A stretch of 64,000 nucleotides of DNA from Halomonas alkaliantarctica (GTDB taxonomy: Bacteria; Pseudomonadota; Gammaproteobacteria; Pseudomonadales; Halomonadaceae), in contig NZ_CP122961.1 in NCBI RefSeq assembly GCF_029854215.1, positions 3,286,001-3,350,000 on the forward strand, given 5' to 3'. A model generated the notes under the pieces. It saw only the letters and a program-made list of their open reading frames with translations. It was not told the origin of the DNA and did no database searches. How positions within the stretch are numbered: position 1 is the first letter of the stretch; the number at the start of each line of letters is the position of its first letter. Below are positions 44,651 through 55,306 of the stretch, one piece after another. The translations under genes were made by a program, and so were the position numbers.

Positions 44651-45345
44651 GCGGGCTTTTTCCAAGCGACGTCGTTACGCAGATATACCGGTTGAACCAA
44701 ATGCGCCGACTGACCCAACCCAGCGGCAAAATCACGCGCCGCCAGCCACGCCATCTCTTCGGCGCGGGGCTCTAAATCACCCAAATGCTGGGGCATGCTT
44801 AGCTGCACATCGACAGTAAAGCGGTCCCATAGCGAAAAGCCGCTGCCCACGCCTACCCAATCGGTTTCGTCGCCAGGCAGTCGCAGTGCCTCTGGGGCCA
44901 GCACGGCCTCGGCGCTCATCGGCGTAATAGTGTCTTTCAGGCAGTGCCAGGTCGCGGCATATATCTCGCCCATGCGGGCATCCAACGCCGTCACCACGTG
45001 GCGGAGGTGATAACGGCGATGGGCCTGAAGGGCTAGCGCTTCCAGCGTAGAGATTCCCAGTAGCGGGCAGTCGAGGCCAAACGCCAGCCCTTGGGCTGCT
45101 CCCGCCGCGATACGCAGTCCGGTAAACGAACCCGGGCCACGACCAAACGCTACGGCATCAAGCTGGGAAGGCGTTACCTGCGCTTCAGCAAGCACTTCAT
45201 CCACCATCGGCAACAGTCGACGGGTATGGGCACGAGGCGTCATCTCAAAGCGCGCCAGGCACTCAGTACCAGAGTCGTCTTGGCGCAGTAGGGCTGCAGA
45301 GCAGGCGCTTGAAGAGGCGTCCAGGGCGAGCAGATGTAACGGCAT
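44647..45345 (-). CDS. tsaB: tRNA t6A biosynthesis protein TsaB
   Basis: 232 residues. ASKHA-type fold with [15 protein letters not shown] at the start, the [21 protein letters not shown] motif, and [10 protein letters not shown]. TsaB is the dimer partner of TsaD in making threonylcarbamoyladenosine at tRNA position 37. It is followed by rsmJ with an overlap. Confidence 0.95.
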   Translation of the reverse strand: MPLHLLALDASSSACSAALLRQDDSGTECLARFEMTPRAHTRRLLPMVDEVLAEAQVTPSQLDAVAFGRGPGSFTGLRIAAGAAQGLAFGLDCPLLGISTLEALALQAHRRYHLRHVVTALDARMGEIYAATWHCLKDTITPMSAEAVLAPEALRLPGDETDWVGVGSGFSLWDRFTVDVQLSMPQHLGDLEPRAEEMAWLAARDFAAGLGQSAHLVQPVYLRNDVAWKKPA

Positions 45346-45404
45346 AGCAAGTGGCCACTCGAAAGAAAGGTTGCTGCATTATACCTTTGTCACGCTAATA
45401 CGAC

Positions 45405-45429
45405 GATGGCCCGCATTGAGCGGGCCATC
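45405..45429 (-). terminator. Possible terminator hairpin downstream of adk
   Basis: GATGGCCCGC / GCGGGCCATC stem with five-base loop, 40 bases past the adk stop on the minus strand; no good T run follows. Confidence 0.45.
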
Positions 45430-45468
45430 GGCAAAGGCGTAAAACGCTTTTTTAGCTATGCGCTTTTA

Positions 45469-46185
<717 letters not shown>

Positions 46186-46326
46186 TTAATTGACAATAAC
46201 CGCGCCTCTCGGGCGACACAACTCCCCAAAAGCCTGAGAGACCCGCTTTTATCTCACTTTTTTAAAATTAAAACAGACAGGTGGCGCAAAACTACCACTT
46301 TGGTCGCCCTGCTATAAATTTGGCAA

Positions 46327-46360
46327 ACACAAGCGGCGCCCCGAGGGGCGCCGCTTGTGT
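46327..46360 (-). terminator. Terminator hairpin of aceEF
   Basis: Perfect 15-base arms ACACAAGCGGCGCCC / GGGCGCCGCTTGTGT with a CGAG loop, starting 18 bases past the aceF stop. On the minus strand it is followed by TTTGCCAAATTT. Confidence 0.7.
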
Positions 46361-46377
46361 GAGCACATCGCTACCAA

Positions 46378-48426
46378 TTACAGCAGTAAGCGACGTATAT
46401 CAGTCAGCACATCTGCCAGGAAGGCAGTAAAGCGTGCCGCATCGGCGCCATTGATCGCGCGGTGATCGTAGGAGAGCGAGAGCGGCATCATCAGGCGCGG
46501 CTGGAAGGCGCTGCCATCCCAAACCGGCTTCATCTGCGCTTTGGACACGCCCAGAATGGCCACTTCCGGTGCGTTAACGATCGGTGTAAACGCCGTGCCA
46601 CCAATCGAACCGAGGCTCGAAATAGTGAAGCAGCCACCGGTCATCTCATCGCGCTTGAGCTTTTTGGTCTGGGCTTTCTTGCCTAGCTCCGCCATCTCTT
46701 TGGCAATCTCGATCAATGATTTTTTGTCGGCGTTGCGTACTACCGGCACCATTAGACCATCAGGTGTGTCAACGGCAATACCGATATGGACATAGTTCTT
46801 CCATACCAGGGTTTCGCCGTCCCCCTTCAGACTGACGTTGAACTGCGGGAATTTACGCAGCGCAAAGGCACAGGCTTTGACCATAAATGGCAGCGGCGTC
46901 AGTTTGGCGCCCTGGGCTTCAGCCTCTGCTTTCATCGCCTTGCGGAAAGCTTCCAGCTCGGTGATGTCCGCTTCGTCGAACTGCGTGACGTGGGGCACAT
47001 TGAGCCAGCTACGATGCAGGTTGGTCGCGCCCATCTTGAGCAGACGCCCCATCGGCTTCTCTTCCACTTCACCAAACTGGCTGAAGTCGACTTCCGGGAT
47101 CGGCGGAATGCCCGCACCGCCGGTGGCCGCAGCTGCAGCGCCGGGCTGTGCTTTACCCTGATTGGCAACCGCTTGCTTCACGTAGGACTGTACGTCCTCT
47201 TTAAGCACGCGATCTTTCGGGCCACTGGGTTTCACCAGCTCTAAATCGACGCCCAGCTCACGAGCCAGCATACGCACCGCAGGTCCAGCGTGAACCAGCT
47301 TGCCATCGCGGGGCTTATGGGCCGCCATCTGGGCTTCGGGACTGGGCGTACCCGCCGGAGATTCAGTGGCCTTGGACGGCTTATCTTTTTTAGGCTCAGA
47401 TTTTTCGGGTGCGGCTTTTTTCGGTGTCGCTTTTTTGGCGCCAGCGACTTCCATATAGCCAATCACATCGCCTTCAGAGACGGTGTCGCCCTCTTTTACG
47501 GTCAACTCCAGGAGTTTGCCTTTATAGGGGCTGGGCACGTCCATCGAGGCTTTATCGGACTCTAGAGTGATGAGCGGGTCTTCTTCGTTGACCTCGTCAC
47601 CCGCCGCTACGCCGATCTCGATAATCGGCACGTCAGAGGAGCCAGAAAGATCCGGTACGCGAATCTCTTTGCGCTCCGGGCCGCTGTCGGCCTCTTCCTG
47701 ATCGTCTTCGCTAGACTCTTCCGGCTCGCTGCTGGCTTGGCTAGAGGCGTCTGAAGAAGTGCTCTCTTCAGACGCTTCCTCGCTCTCGTCATCGCCTTCG
47801 CTCGTAATCTCCATCTTACCGATCACATCGCCTTCAGAAACCGTGTCACCCTCTTTCACGGTAAAGCTGACGATCTTACCGCTATGGGGGCTGGGCACGT
47901 CCATGGAGGCTTTGTCAGACTCCAGCGTGATCAGCGTGTCTTCGGCCTCAACTTCATCGCCTTCGCCTACCGCGACTTCGATGATTTCGACGCTGTCAGA
48001 GCCACCGAGATCGGGCACTTTAATATCAACCGTCTGCTTACCACCGGCGGATTTCTTAGCCGCGGGCTTTTGCTCTTGCGGTTGCTCTTTAGACTGCTCT
48101 TGAGAAGGCTCTTTGGGTTTTTCTTGCTTCGCTGGAGCCTCTTCGGGCTGGCTATCAGACGAGCTCTCTTGCGTCTCGTCGGTGCCACCTTCGACTTCCA
48201 GCTCAACGATATCGTCACCTTCAGAGACGCTATCGCCTTCTTTGACCAGCACTTTGAGTACCTTGCCGCCTTTCGGGGCCGGTACGTCCATGCTGGCTTT
48301 GTCGGATTCCAGAGTGATCAGGGTGTCTTCCGCTTCAATGACGTCGCCTTCTGACACCGCAATCTCGATGATTTCGACATCGGTATCGCCGCCGATATCG
48401 GGAACTTTGATGATTTCGCTACTCAA
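46378..48426 (-). CDS. aceF: Dihydrolipoamide acetyltransferase AceF (pyruvate dehydrogenase E2)
   Basis: 682 residues from a TTG start at 48426, which has GGAAGGAG at proper spacing and yields the canonical N-terminus MSSEIIKVPDIGG; a frame to 48465 has no site. Three lipoyl domains, each with the lipoylated lysine in ESDKASM (near residues 42, 163 and 285), linked by Glu/Ser/Lys-rich hinges, a peripheral-subunit-binding domain (about 360-395), and a catalytic domain ending with SYDHRAINGADAA (His and Asn of the active site, as in Azotobacter). It transfers acetyl groups from E1 to CoA. Follows aceE. Confidence 0.96.
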   Translation of the reverse strand: MSSEIIKVPDIGGDTDVEIIEIAVSEGDVIEAEDTLITLESDKASMDVPAPKGGKVLKVLVKEGDSVSEGDDIVELEVEGGTDETQESSSDSQPEEAPAKQEKPKEPSQEQSKEQPQEQKPAAKKSAGGKQTVDIKVPDLGGSDSVEIIEVAVGEGDEVEAEDTLITLESDKASMDVPSPHSGKIVSFTVKEGDTVSEGDVIGKMEITSEGDDESEEASEESTSSDASSQASSEPEESSEDDQEEADSGPERKEIRVPDLSGSSDVPIIEIGVAAGDEVNEEDPLITLESDKASMDVPSPYKGKLLELTVKEGDTVSEGDVIGYMEVAGAKKATPKKAAPEKSEPKKDKPSKATESPAGTPSPEAQMAAHKPRDGKLVHAGPAVRMLARELGVDLELVKPSGPKDRVLKEDVQSYVKQAVANQGKAQPGAAAAATGGAGIPPIPEVDFSQFGEVEEKPMGRLLKMGATNLHRSWLNVPHVTQFDEADITELEAFRKAMKAEAEAQGAKLTPLPFMVKACAFALRKFPQFNVSLKGDGETLVWKNYVHIGIAVDTPDGLMVPVVRNADKKSLIEIAKEMAELGKKAQTKKLKRDEMTGGCFTISSLGSIGGTAFTPIVNAPEVAILGVSKAQMKPVWDGSAFQPRLMMPLSLSYDHRAINGADAARFTAFLADVLTDIRRLLL

Positions 48427-48484
48427 GGTCGCGCTCCTTCCAAATCGGATCGAGCCGGTGGGCAACCGCCCACCGGTCAGCGGT

Positions 48485-51157
48485 TTAGCTAGTCAGCGGG
48501 TTAGGCTTATTGGCATCAATGCCGTACTTCTTAAGCGCTTCACCAACCTGCTTGCGATCAATCTCGCCACGCTCAGCCAGCGCACGTAGCGCTGCCACGG
48601 TAACGAAGTAGCGATCTACTTCGAAGAAGTAGCGCAGCTTCTCGCGGGTGTCTGAACGGCCAAAGCCATCGGTACCCAGTACAGTGTAGTCACCCGGTAC
48701 CCAGGCGCGCACTTGATCGGCATACAGCTTCATGTAGTCGGTAGACGCGATCACCGGACCATCACGCCCTTCCAGGCACTTAGTGACGTGAGGCTTGTTG
48801 GCCTCCGCATCAGGGCTCAGGAAAGCTTCACGGTCCAGCAGCAGCGCTTCACGACGCAGCTCGTTAAAGCTGGTTACGCTCCAGATGTCGGCGCCGATAC
48901 CCCAATCGTTCTCGAGCAATTCAGCGGCGGCTTCCACTTCGCGCAGAATAGTGCCCGAACCCAGCAGTTGAACGCGGCCCTTGTCACCCTTGGTTTCGCG
49001 CAGCAGATACATACCTTTGACGATATCGTCGGCGGGCACGTTTTCCAGCGCAGGGTGCTCGTAGTTCTCGTTCATTACCGTTAGGTAGTAGAAGCAGTTC
49101 TCCTTGTCGGTGAACATGCGCTTCAGACCATCCTGAACAATGACTGCCACTTCATGACCATAGGTCGGGTCGTAGCTGCGGCAGTTAGGAATGGTCGAGG
49201 CCTGAATCAGGCTGTGGCCATCCTGGTGCTGCAGACCTTCGCCGTTAAGCGTGGTGCGCCCCGCCGTGCCGCCGACCATAAAGCCGCGCGCCTGCAGGTC
49301 ACCCGCCGCCCAGGCCAGATCGCCGATGCGCTGGAAGCCAAACATCGAGTAGTAGATGTAGAACGGCAGTAGCGTGACGTTGTTGTTGCTGTAGGAGGTC
49401 GCCGCGGCGATCCAGGCCGACATCGCGCCCGCTTCGGTAATGCCCTCTTCGAGGATCTGACCTTTCTGATCCTCGCGGTAGAACATGATCTGGCCTTTAT
49501 CCACCGGCTCGTACTTCTGACCTTCCGAGGTGTAGATACCCAACTGGCGGAACATGCCTTCCATACCGAAGGTACGCGCTTCGTCAGGAATAATCGGCAC
49601 TACCTTCTTGCCCAGCTTCTTATCTTTGACCAGGCCGTTAAGGACGCGCACAAACGCCATGGTGGTGGAGACTTCACGACCTTTCGAGCCACCCATTTGC
49701 GAGGCAAAGGTCTTGTCTTCGAGACTCGGGATCTCCAGCGCCTCGAAGTCGCTTTGACGGCTGGGTAGGTAGCCGCCCAGACGCTCGCGCTGCAGGTGCA
49801 TGTACTTGAGTTCGGGAGAGTCGTCTTCCGGCTTGTAGTACGGCACTTCTTTGAGCTGCTCGTCGGTTAACGGAATACCGAAGCGATCACGGAAGGTCTT
49901 GAGCGCTTCGTACTCCATGCTCTTGACCTGGTGCGCTTCGTTGGCCGCTTCGCCATCGCCGCTACCCATGCCGTAGCCTTTAACGGTATGCGCCAGGATG
50001 ACCGTGGGCTTGCCGTTGGAGGTGTTAACCGCTTCGTTATACGCCGCGTAAACCTTGAACGGGTCGTGACCACCGCGGTTGAGCTTCCAGATATCTTCGT
50101 CGGAGAGGTCGTTAACCATCGCCTCGGTTTCTGGATATTTGCCAAAGAAGTGCTCGCGTGTGTACGCGCCGCCGTTGGCTTTATAGTTCTGGTACTCGCC
50201 GTCAACCGCTTCGTCCATGCGTTTTTGAAGGATGCCTTTCTTATCCTTCTCGAACAGCGGATCCCAGTGACGGCCCCAGACGACCTTGATCACATTCCAG
50301 CCAGCGCCACGGAAGACGCCTTCGAATTCGTCCATCACGCGCGAGTTGCCGCGTACAGGGCCGTCAAGGCGCTGCAGGTTACAGTTGATGACGAAGATCA
50401 GGTTGTCGAGGTTTTCACGACCGGCCAATGAAATAGCGCCCAGGGATTCCGGCTCGTCACACTCGCCGTCGCCCATAAAGCACCAGATCTTGCGGTCGTA
50501 CATATCTTTCAGCTCACGGTGATGCAGGTACTTCATCACATGCGCTTGGTAAATCGCCTGAATCGGGCCAAGACCCATGGAAACCGTGGGGAACTGCCAA
50601 TAGTCTGGCATTAACCACGGGTGCGGGTAGGAAGATAGACCATCGCCATCGACTTCCTGGCGGAACTTGTCCATCTGCTCTTCGCTCAGGCGACCTTCCA
50701 AATAGGAACGTGCGTAGATGCCCGGCGCCACGTGACCCTGGATATACACCAAGTCACCGGCAAAATCGCCCTGGGGCGCGCGGAAGAAGTGGTTAAAGCC
50801 CACGTCATACAGGGTTGCCGAGGACATAAAGCTGGCAATGTGACCACCCAGGCCCGGCTTGGCGCGGTTATTACGAATAACCTGAGCAATGGCGTTGTAA
50901 CGGATCAAAGAGCGGATACGACGCTCCATGAACAGATCGCCCGGCATCGGTGCTTCGCGGTGAACCGGGATAGTATTACGGTGCGGGGTCGTCACCGAGA
51001 AGGGCACCTTCATGCCATCCCGACGCAGGCGATCCGCCAGGCGGGTCATCAGGTAGCGGGCTCGATCCTCGCCCTCACGATCCAATACCGACTCTAGGGA
51101 ATCAATCCATTCCGTAGTTTCGATCGGATCGAGATCTTCTCTTGTCTCCAGACTCAT
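48485..51157 (-). CDS. aceE: Pyruvate dehydrogenase E1 component AceE
   Basis: 890 residues after GGAGAGACCTCT, as in homodimeric E1 of gammaproteobacteria (E. coli 887). Thiamine diphosphate motif GDGECDEPES ... VINCNLQRLDGPV, and histidines in SFMSSATLYDVGFNHFF near the substrate site. Decarboxylates pyruvate and reductively acetylates AceF. First gene of aceEF. A transketolase C-terminal domain ends the protein. No pdhR gene is adjacent. Confidence 0.97.
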   Translation of the reverse strand: MSLETREDLDPIETTEWIDSLESVLDREGEDRARYLMTRLADRLRRDGMKVPFSVTTPHRNTIPVHREAPMPGDLFMERRIRSLIRYNAIAQVIRNNRAKPGLGGHIASFMSSATLYDVGFNHFFRAPQGDFAGDLVYIQGHVAPGIYARSYLEGRLSEEQMDKFRQEVDGDGLSSYPHPWLMPDYWQFPTVSMGLGPIQAIYQAHVMKYLHHRELKDMYDRKIWCFMGDGECDEPESLGAISLAGRENLDNLIFVINCNLQRLDGPVRGNSRVMDEFEGVFRGAGWNVIKVVWGRHWDPLFEKDKKGILQKRMDEAVDGEYQNYKANGGAYTREHFFGKYPETEAMVNDLSDEDIWKLNRGGHDPFKVYAAYNEAVNTSNGKPTVILAHTVKGYGMGSGDGEAANEAHQVKSMEYEALKTFRDRFGIPLTDEQLKEVPYYKPEDDSPELKYMHLQRERLGGYLPSRQSDFEALEIPSLEDKTFASQMGGSKGREVSTTMAFVRVLNGLVKDKKLGKKVVPIIPDEARTFGMEGMFRQLGIYTSEGQKYEPVDKGQIMFYREDQKGQILEEGITEAGAMSAWIAAATSYSNNNVTLLPFYIYYSMFGFQRIGDLAWAAGDLQARGFMVGGTAGRTTLNGEGLQHQDGHSLIQASTIPNCRSYDPTYGHEVAVIVQDGLKRMFTDKENCFYYLTVMNENYEHPALENVPADDIVKGMYLLRETKGDKGRVQLLGSGTILREVEAAAELLENDWGIGADIWSVTSFNELRREALLLDREAFLSPDAEANKPHVTKCLEGRDGPVIASTDYMKLYADQVRAWVPGDYTVLGTDGFGRSDTREKLRYFFEVDRYFVTVAALRALAERGEIDRKQVGEALKKYGIDANKPNPLTS

Positions 51158-51583
51158 AGAGGTCTCTCCGAATGACGATAAATGACAATTAGCCCCGCTA
51201 CCCTGAAGGGCCTGGGGCGGCGGTGTGGAACTCCACCACGCGCCGACATTCCGCCGGCGATTAAACGCCGGATAGGGGTTTTAGCTCTACATTCAACAAG
51301 CTACGTACTTATTGATGTAGTAAAGCTACACAATTCTGTTAAAAGTTAGCCTTTTGTATAGGCGAAGATACCTCAAAGTCGCCACGCTGCCAATTCTGGT
51401 TCAACGGAAAAGCCTATCGAAAACAAACTATTGCACTGCAACATAAGTAAAAGATATAACATTTGCCTGTGCCACCAATAGCGAGCCAATTGTAATTAAA
51501 CTACCGTTTTATTGCCTTGCTATTGAGTTACTTACTGAACTACTTAGCTATTGAAATATTGTGTTACTCAAATATTTGTTTGG
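51158..51583. other. Intergenic region upstream of aceE
   Basis: No gene is seen in 426 bases. The left part is the aceE leader with a GC hairpin CCGGCG/CGCCGG (51254-51271) and an inverted repeat TGTAG-N5-CTACA (51316-51330) that might be an operator. The right part (about 51420-51583) is AT-rich and carries the end of the ampD transcript. I found no obvious PdhR-type box (ATTGGT-N2-ACCAAT). Confidence 0.45.
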
Positions 51584-52189
51584 TTACTGCAATGCTTCGT
51601 TAGTTCGCGATCGCTCAACCCTCGATGATAGCTGCTGTTGAAAATAAGCCCAATCAAACGCCGGCCCGGGGTCTGTTTTGCGCAGCGGCGCCACATGCGC
51701 ATGGCTGGTAATACGCTCTTTATCGAGCTGTGGATAGCGCGCCATTAACCAAACCACCGCGTCTATCAGCGCGTTATACTGGGCTTTGCTGTAAGGGGTA
51801 ACATCATCGCCCTCAAGCTCGATGCCCACCGAGAAATCATTGAGCGCCCTTCGCCAGCGCAGTTGGCGGTTATCCCACCAGACGGAGCGCCCTGCGTGCC
51901 ACGCTCGCTGATCCGTATCAACAAACTGCACACACTCACCATCGCGGCGTATAAGCAGATGCGCGGAGACTCTTAAATGGGCAATTTCTGCGAAAAATGG
52001 GTGTTCGCCTACCGCCAACTGATTGGTAAATAGCGCCTCGATAGCATCGCCGCTAAACTCACCGGGAGGCAGGCTAATCGCGTGAATGAGTAGCAGCGAG
52101 ACTTCTTTATCAGGCCGGGCGTCGCAGTTGGGTGAAATGACTTGTCGGGCGCTACTCCACCAACCACTAAGGGGTTGTTTGTCTTCCAT
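51584..52189 (-). CDS. ampD: N-acetyl-anhydromuramyl-L-alanine amidase AmpD
   Basis: 201 residues from ATG 52189, chosen because GAGGAG lies nine bases upstream (an ATG at 52195 is too close to it). Amidase_2 fold with zinc ligands in LLIHAISLPPGEF (His), TSHAHVAP (His) and DPGPAFDW (Asp). It cleaves the stem peptide from anhydro-muropeptides in the cytoplasm during cell wall recycling and influences AmpR-controlled beta-lactamase in other bacteria. Divergent from nadC. Confidence 0.94.
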   Translation of the reverse strand: MEDKQPLSGWWSSARQVISPNCDARPDKEVSLLLIHAISLPPGEFSGDAIEALFTNQLAVGEHPFFAEIAHLRVSAHLLIRRDGECVQFVDTDQRAWHAGRSVWWDNRQLRWRRALNDFSVGIELEGDDVTPYSKAQYNALIDAVVWLMARYPQLDKERITSHAHVAPLRKTDPGPAFDWAYFQQQLSSRVERSRTNEALQ

Positions 52190-52216
52190 ACGCATGGTCT
52201 CCTCTGTGGTAACGCG

Positions 52217-52244
52217 TTCTTCCACGGCTCTCTTTGATTATAAT
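52217..52244 (+). promoter_or_regulatory. Candidate nadC promoter
   Basis: Perfect -10 TATAAT at 52239-52244, 39 bases before the nadC ATG; the -35 region (TTCTTC, 16-base spacing) is weak. Confidence 0.45.
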
Positions 52245-52282
52245 GGCCGCCCACAATCGACGATATTCAGAGAATCACTGCC

Positions 52283-53137
52283 ATGCATTATCAATCCGCT
52301 CTTGCTGAAGAAATCCGCGCCAGCGCCGCTCGCCTGTTGGCAGAGGACGTTGGCCCGGGTGATATTACCGCGCAATTGATCCCTGAGCACCAGTGGGCCA
52401 GCGCCGACGTCATTACCCGTGAAGACGCAGTGCTGTGTGGCGCACCCTGGGTAGATGAGCTGTTCCGCCGCCTGGATAGCCGGGTAAGCCTGAACTGGCA
52501 CGCCGCCGATGGCGACAAGCTCGAGGCTGGCCAGTGTTTCTTAACCCTCGAAGGCCCCGCCCGCATTCTTCTCACCGGCGAGCGGGCGGCACTTAACGTA
52601 TTGCAAACGATGTCTGCCACCGCCACCGCCACCCGCGCTTATGTCGACCTTATTGAAGGTACCGGCGTACGCCTGCTTGATACGCGTAAAACGCTGCCCG
52701 GTATGCGCTTGGCGCAAAAATATGCGGTCACTTGCGGAGGCGGACACAATCACCGCATTGGTCTGTGGGACGCATTTTTGATCAAAGAGAACCACATTGC
52801 TGCCTGTGGGGGCATCCAAGCGGCGGTTGCCCAGGCGCGCAAGTTAGCCAGCGACCTACCTGTGGAAGTCGAGGTAGAAACCTTTGAGGAGTTGGATCAG
52901 GCGTTGGCAGCGGGAGCTGACATTGTCATGCTCGACAATTTCGCCATCGAAGACCTGCACGTTGCGGTTGAAATCAACGGCGGCAGAGCCACCCTAGAAG
53001 CCTCAGGCAACGTGGATGACACCACCCTGCGGGCAATCGCCGACACCGGCGTTGATTGCATCTCGAGCGGCGCGCTAACCAAGGACATCGCCTCGATTGA
53101 TCTCTCCATGCGCATTACCCGCAGTTATAGCGTTTAA
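52283..53137 (+). CDS. nadC: Nicotinate-nucleotide pyrophosphorylase NadC
   Basis: 284 residues. Quinolinate phosphoribosyltransferase that makes nicotinate mononucleotide from quinolinate and PRPP. Visible: [49 protein letters not shown] and the C-terminal [10 protein letters not shown]. Works after NadA (encoded at 61292) and NadB in de novo NAD synthesis. Confidence 0.96.
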   Translation: MHYQSALAEEIRASAARLLAEDVGPGDITAQLIPEHQWASADVITREDAVLCGAPWVDELFRRLDSRVSLNWHAADGDKLEAGQCFLTLEGPARILLTGERAALNVLQTMSATATATRAYVDLIEGTGVRLLDTRKTLPGMRLAQKYAVTCGGGHNHRIGLWDAFLIKENHIAACGGIQAAVAQARKLASDLPVEVEVETFEELDQALAAGADIVMLDNFAIEDLHVAVEINGGRATLEASGNVDDTTLRAIADTGVDCISSGALTKDIASIDLSMRITRSYSV

Positions 53138-53140
53138 TGA

Positions 53141-53665
53141 TTACGTTTCGACAGCATTAAGCGGTTTGGAAAGCTTATAACGCAGCAGACGCTCTCCGCT
53201 TCGCTCGACCCACTCCTCGCCGTGATTTTTCCAACCACGGCGCAGAAGGCGCTCATAGAGCATGGAGCTTGCCTCTATCTCGATTTGCCCCTTACCTTGC
53301 TCAAGCAGCAGCCGCTCGGCATGCACCAGCAGCGTGGTACCGATACCGCGACCGGCCAGTGAAGGCCATACATAGAGTGTTTCAACCCGCCCAGCGACCA
53401 AATCCAGCTCCAAGAATCCTACGCAGCGCCCATCGCAGGTAGCGACTAAGGTCGTGTAGAGCGCTTGGCGCACGCCCCACGCACTGCCTTCGCGGGGCAG
53501 CGCATTAGCCCAGGCCCGCCGCTCGTCTAGCGTGTAGTGAGTGGCCGCCCCCTGCATGACTGCGTGGTAGAACACTTCCGCCTGGTCGGCGGCATCGCGT
53601 GCCAGCGCCGCGCGATACATTATCCGCGTACTGGTTGGCGCTTGCTGCTCCTCGGTATTAGTCAT
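53141..53665 (-). CDS. GNAT-family N-acetyltransferase
   Basis: 174 residues after AGAGG. GNAT fold: GRCVGFLELDL (beta 4) and VWPSLAGRGIGTTLLVHAE (acetyl-CoA pyrophosphate loop R/Q-x-x-G-x-G/A), ending in YERLLRRGWKNHGEEWVE. Substrate unknown. Converges with nadC with only three bases between. Confidence 0.88.
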   Translation of the reverse strand: MTNTEEQQAPTSTRIMYRAALARDAADQAEVFYHAVMQGAATHYTLDERRAWANALPREGSAWGVRQALYTTLVATCDGRCVGFLELDLVAGRVETLYVWPSLAGRGIGTTLLVHAERLLLEQGKGQIEIEASSMLYERLLRRGWKNHGEEWVERSGERLLRYKLSKPLNAVET

Positions 53666-53804
53666 GCGTCACCTCTGAGCTGTTCAGCTATCATTTGATC
53701 AAGACACATTCGATCACGCCCCATTGGGTCACGCTTAAGCCATTGCCTGCTTTATACTGCTCGGGTCAACCCTACGCGGATCAACCCTAGCAAAAGGCAG
53801 TGTG

Positions 53805-54539
53805 ATGGACGATGCCCCTAACAGCGAGCACTTTACGCTAACGCCCATTGGTCATGTGGTCAGCGACTATCCCGACAAATTCGGCATTCCGCGCCAGCCA
53901 GGGCTAGCCCCTGCTGCCAATGCCCGCCTGATACTCAACGCTCCCTACAACGATCCACTCGCTGTGCGCGGCTTGGAAGACTTCAGCCACCTGTGGCTGA
54001 GCTTTATTTTTCATCAAAGCCCCGAGCGCTGGTCGCCGCTGGTAAGGCCGCCGCGTCTGGGGGGCAATAAAAAGGTGGGGGTTTTTGCCAGTCGCAGCAC
54101 CCACCGCCCTAACCGCCTGGGGCTCTCTCTAGTGAGATTAGTTGGGATAGACCTCCAGCACGGTGTCGCCTTACAACTTCAGGGCTGCGACTTAGTCAGC
54201 GGCACCCCGGTGGTCGATATCAAGCCTTACCTACCCTGGGCCGAATCTCATCCTAACGCACAGGCCGGCTTTGCCCCCGAGACACCGACACTCATGGAGG
54301 TTGCCTTTCATCCAGCCGCACTGGATACGCTCGCCCAGCGCCAGGACAGTGCCAACCTGCTAGCATTAATTGAGCAGGTACTAAGCCAAGACCCTAGGCC
54401 CGCCTATAAGCAAAAAGATAGGACCTCTGAGCGACTTTACGGCGTTCGTCTGCGCGATGTGGACGTTAAATTTCGTCAACGCCAAAAAGGCGAAGCCACC
54501 ACCTTAGAGGTGATGGCTATCGAACCATGCGCCGAGTAA
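53805..54539 (+). CDS. trmO: tRNA (t6A37) N6-methyltransferase TrmO (TsaA)
   Basis: 244 residues from ATG 53805. TsaA/UPF0066 fold with FTLTPIGHVVSDYPDKFGIPRQPGLA, LSFIFHQSPERW, GVFASRSTHRPNRLGLSLV and SGTPVVDIKPYLPWAES. TrmO methylates threonylcarbamoyladenosine at tRNA position 37, after the TsaB/TsaD pathway. Convergent with purC. Confidence 0.94.
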   Translation: MDDAPNSEHFTLTPIGHVVSDYPDKFGIPRQPGLAPAANARLILNAPYNDPLAVRGLEDFSHLWLSFIFHQSPERWSPLVRPPRLGGNKKVGVFASRSTHRPNRLGLSLVRLVGIDLQHGVALQLQGCDLVSGTPVVDIKPYLPWAESHPNAQAGFAPETPTLMEVAFHPAALDTLAQRQDSANLLALIEQVLSQDPRPAYKQKDRTSERLYGVRLRDVDVKFRQRQKGEATTLEVMAIEPCAE

Positions 54540-54557
54540 TGACACAACCGTGACGGT

Positions 54558-55274
54558 TTAAGCGGGGAAAGTAATACCTAAACGGCGGCCGACTTCCTCG
54601 TACGCCTCGATCACACCGCCCAATCCCTGACGGAAGCGGTCTTTATCAAGCTTTTCACGAGTATTGGCGTCCCATAGGCGGCAACCATCCGGAGAGAACT
54701 CATCGCCCAGCACGACCTCGCCTTTAAATACACCAAACTCCAGCTTGTAATCCACCAGCAGCATATCGCCCTCTGCAAACAGCGCTTTGAGGATATGGTT
54801 AACCTTGAAAGTTAATGCCTTCATCTTAGCTAACTGCTCAGGTGTAGCCCAACCGAAAGTCTCCGCTAGCGATTCATTGATCATCGGGTCGCCCTTCTCA
54901 TCGTTCTTCAAGAACAACTCAAAGGTGGGGGGCGTCAGCGCAATTCCCTCTTCCACGCCGAGCCGTTTGACCAACCCCCCCGCGGCAATATTTCGCACCA
55001 CACACTCCACCGGGATCATCTGCATCTTTTTGACCAGACTCTCGGTGTTGGAGAGCTGTTTTTCGAAGTGGGTGGGGATGCCCGCTTCCTGCAGCCGTTC
55101 CATAATGAAGGCGTTAAAGACGTTATTGACCATTCCCTTGCGGGCCAGAGACTCCACTTTTTTGCCATCGAAGGCGCTGGTGTCATCACGAAAATTGAGC
55201 ACCAACAAATCCGGATCGTCGGTGGTATACACAGATTTCGCCTTACCGGCGTAGAGTTCTTGGCGCTTTTCCAT
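54558..55274 (-). CDS. purC: SAICAR synthetase PurC
   Basis: 238 residues after CGGAG. Phosphoribosylaminoimidazole-succinocarboxamide synthase: [55 protein letters not shown]. Purine biosynthesis. dapA-bamC-purC is the known order in many gammaproteobacteria. Confidence 0.97.
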   Translation of the reverse strand: MEKRQELYAGKAKSVYTTDDPDLLVLNFRDDTSAFDGKKVESLARKGMVNNVFNAFIMERLQEAGIPTHFEKQLSNTESLVKKMQMIPVECVVRNIAAGGLVKRLGVEEGIALTPPTFELFLKNDEKGDPMINESLAETFGWATPEQLAKMKALTFKVNHILKALFAEGDMLLVDYKLEFGVFKGEVVLGDEFSPDGCRLWDANTREKLDKDRFRQGLGGVIEAYEEVGRRLGITFPA

Positions 55275-55306
55275 GGGGACTCCGTAAGGGGTAAAGGATC
55301 AATAAA

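Noticed and set aside
47884..48354. 156-codon frame antisense to the first lipoyl domains of aceF
   Set aside because: Its composition (runs of Phe, Leu, Arg) mirrors the Glu/Lys/Ser linker codons of aceF on the other strand; no start signal or family match.
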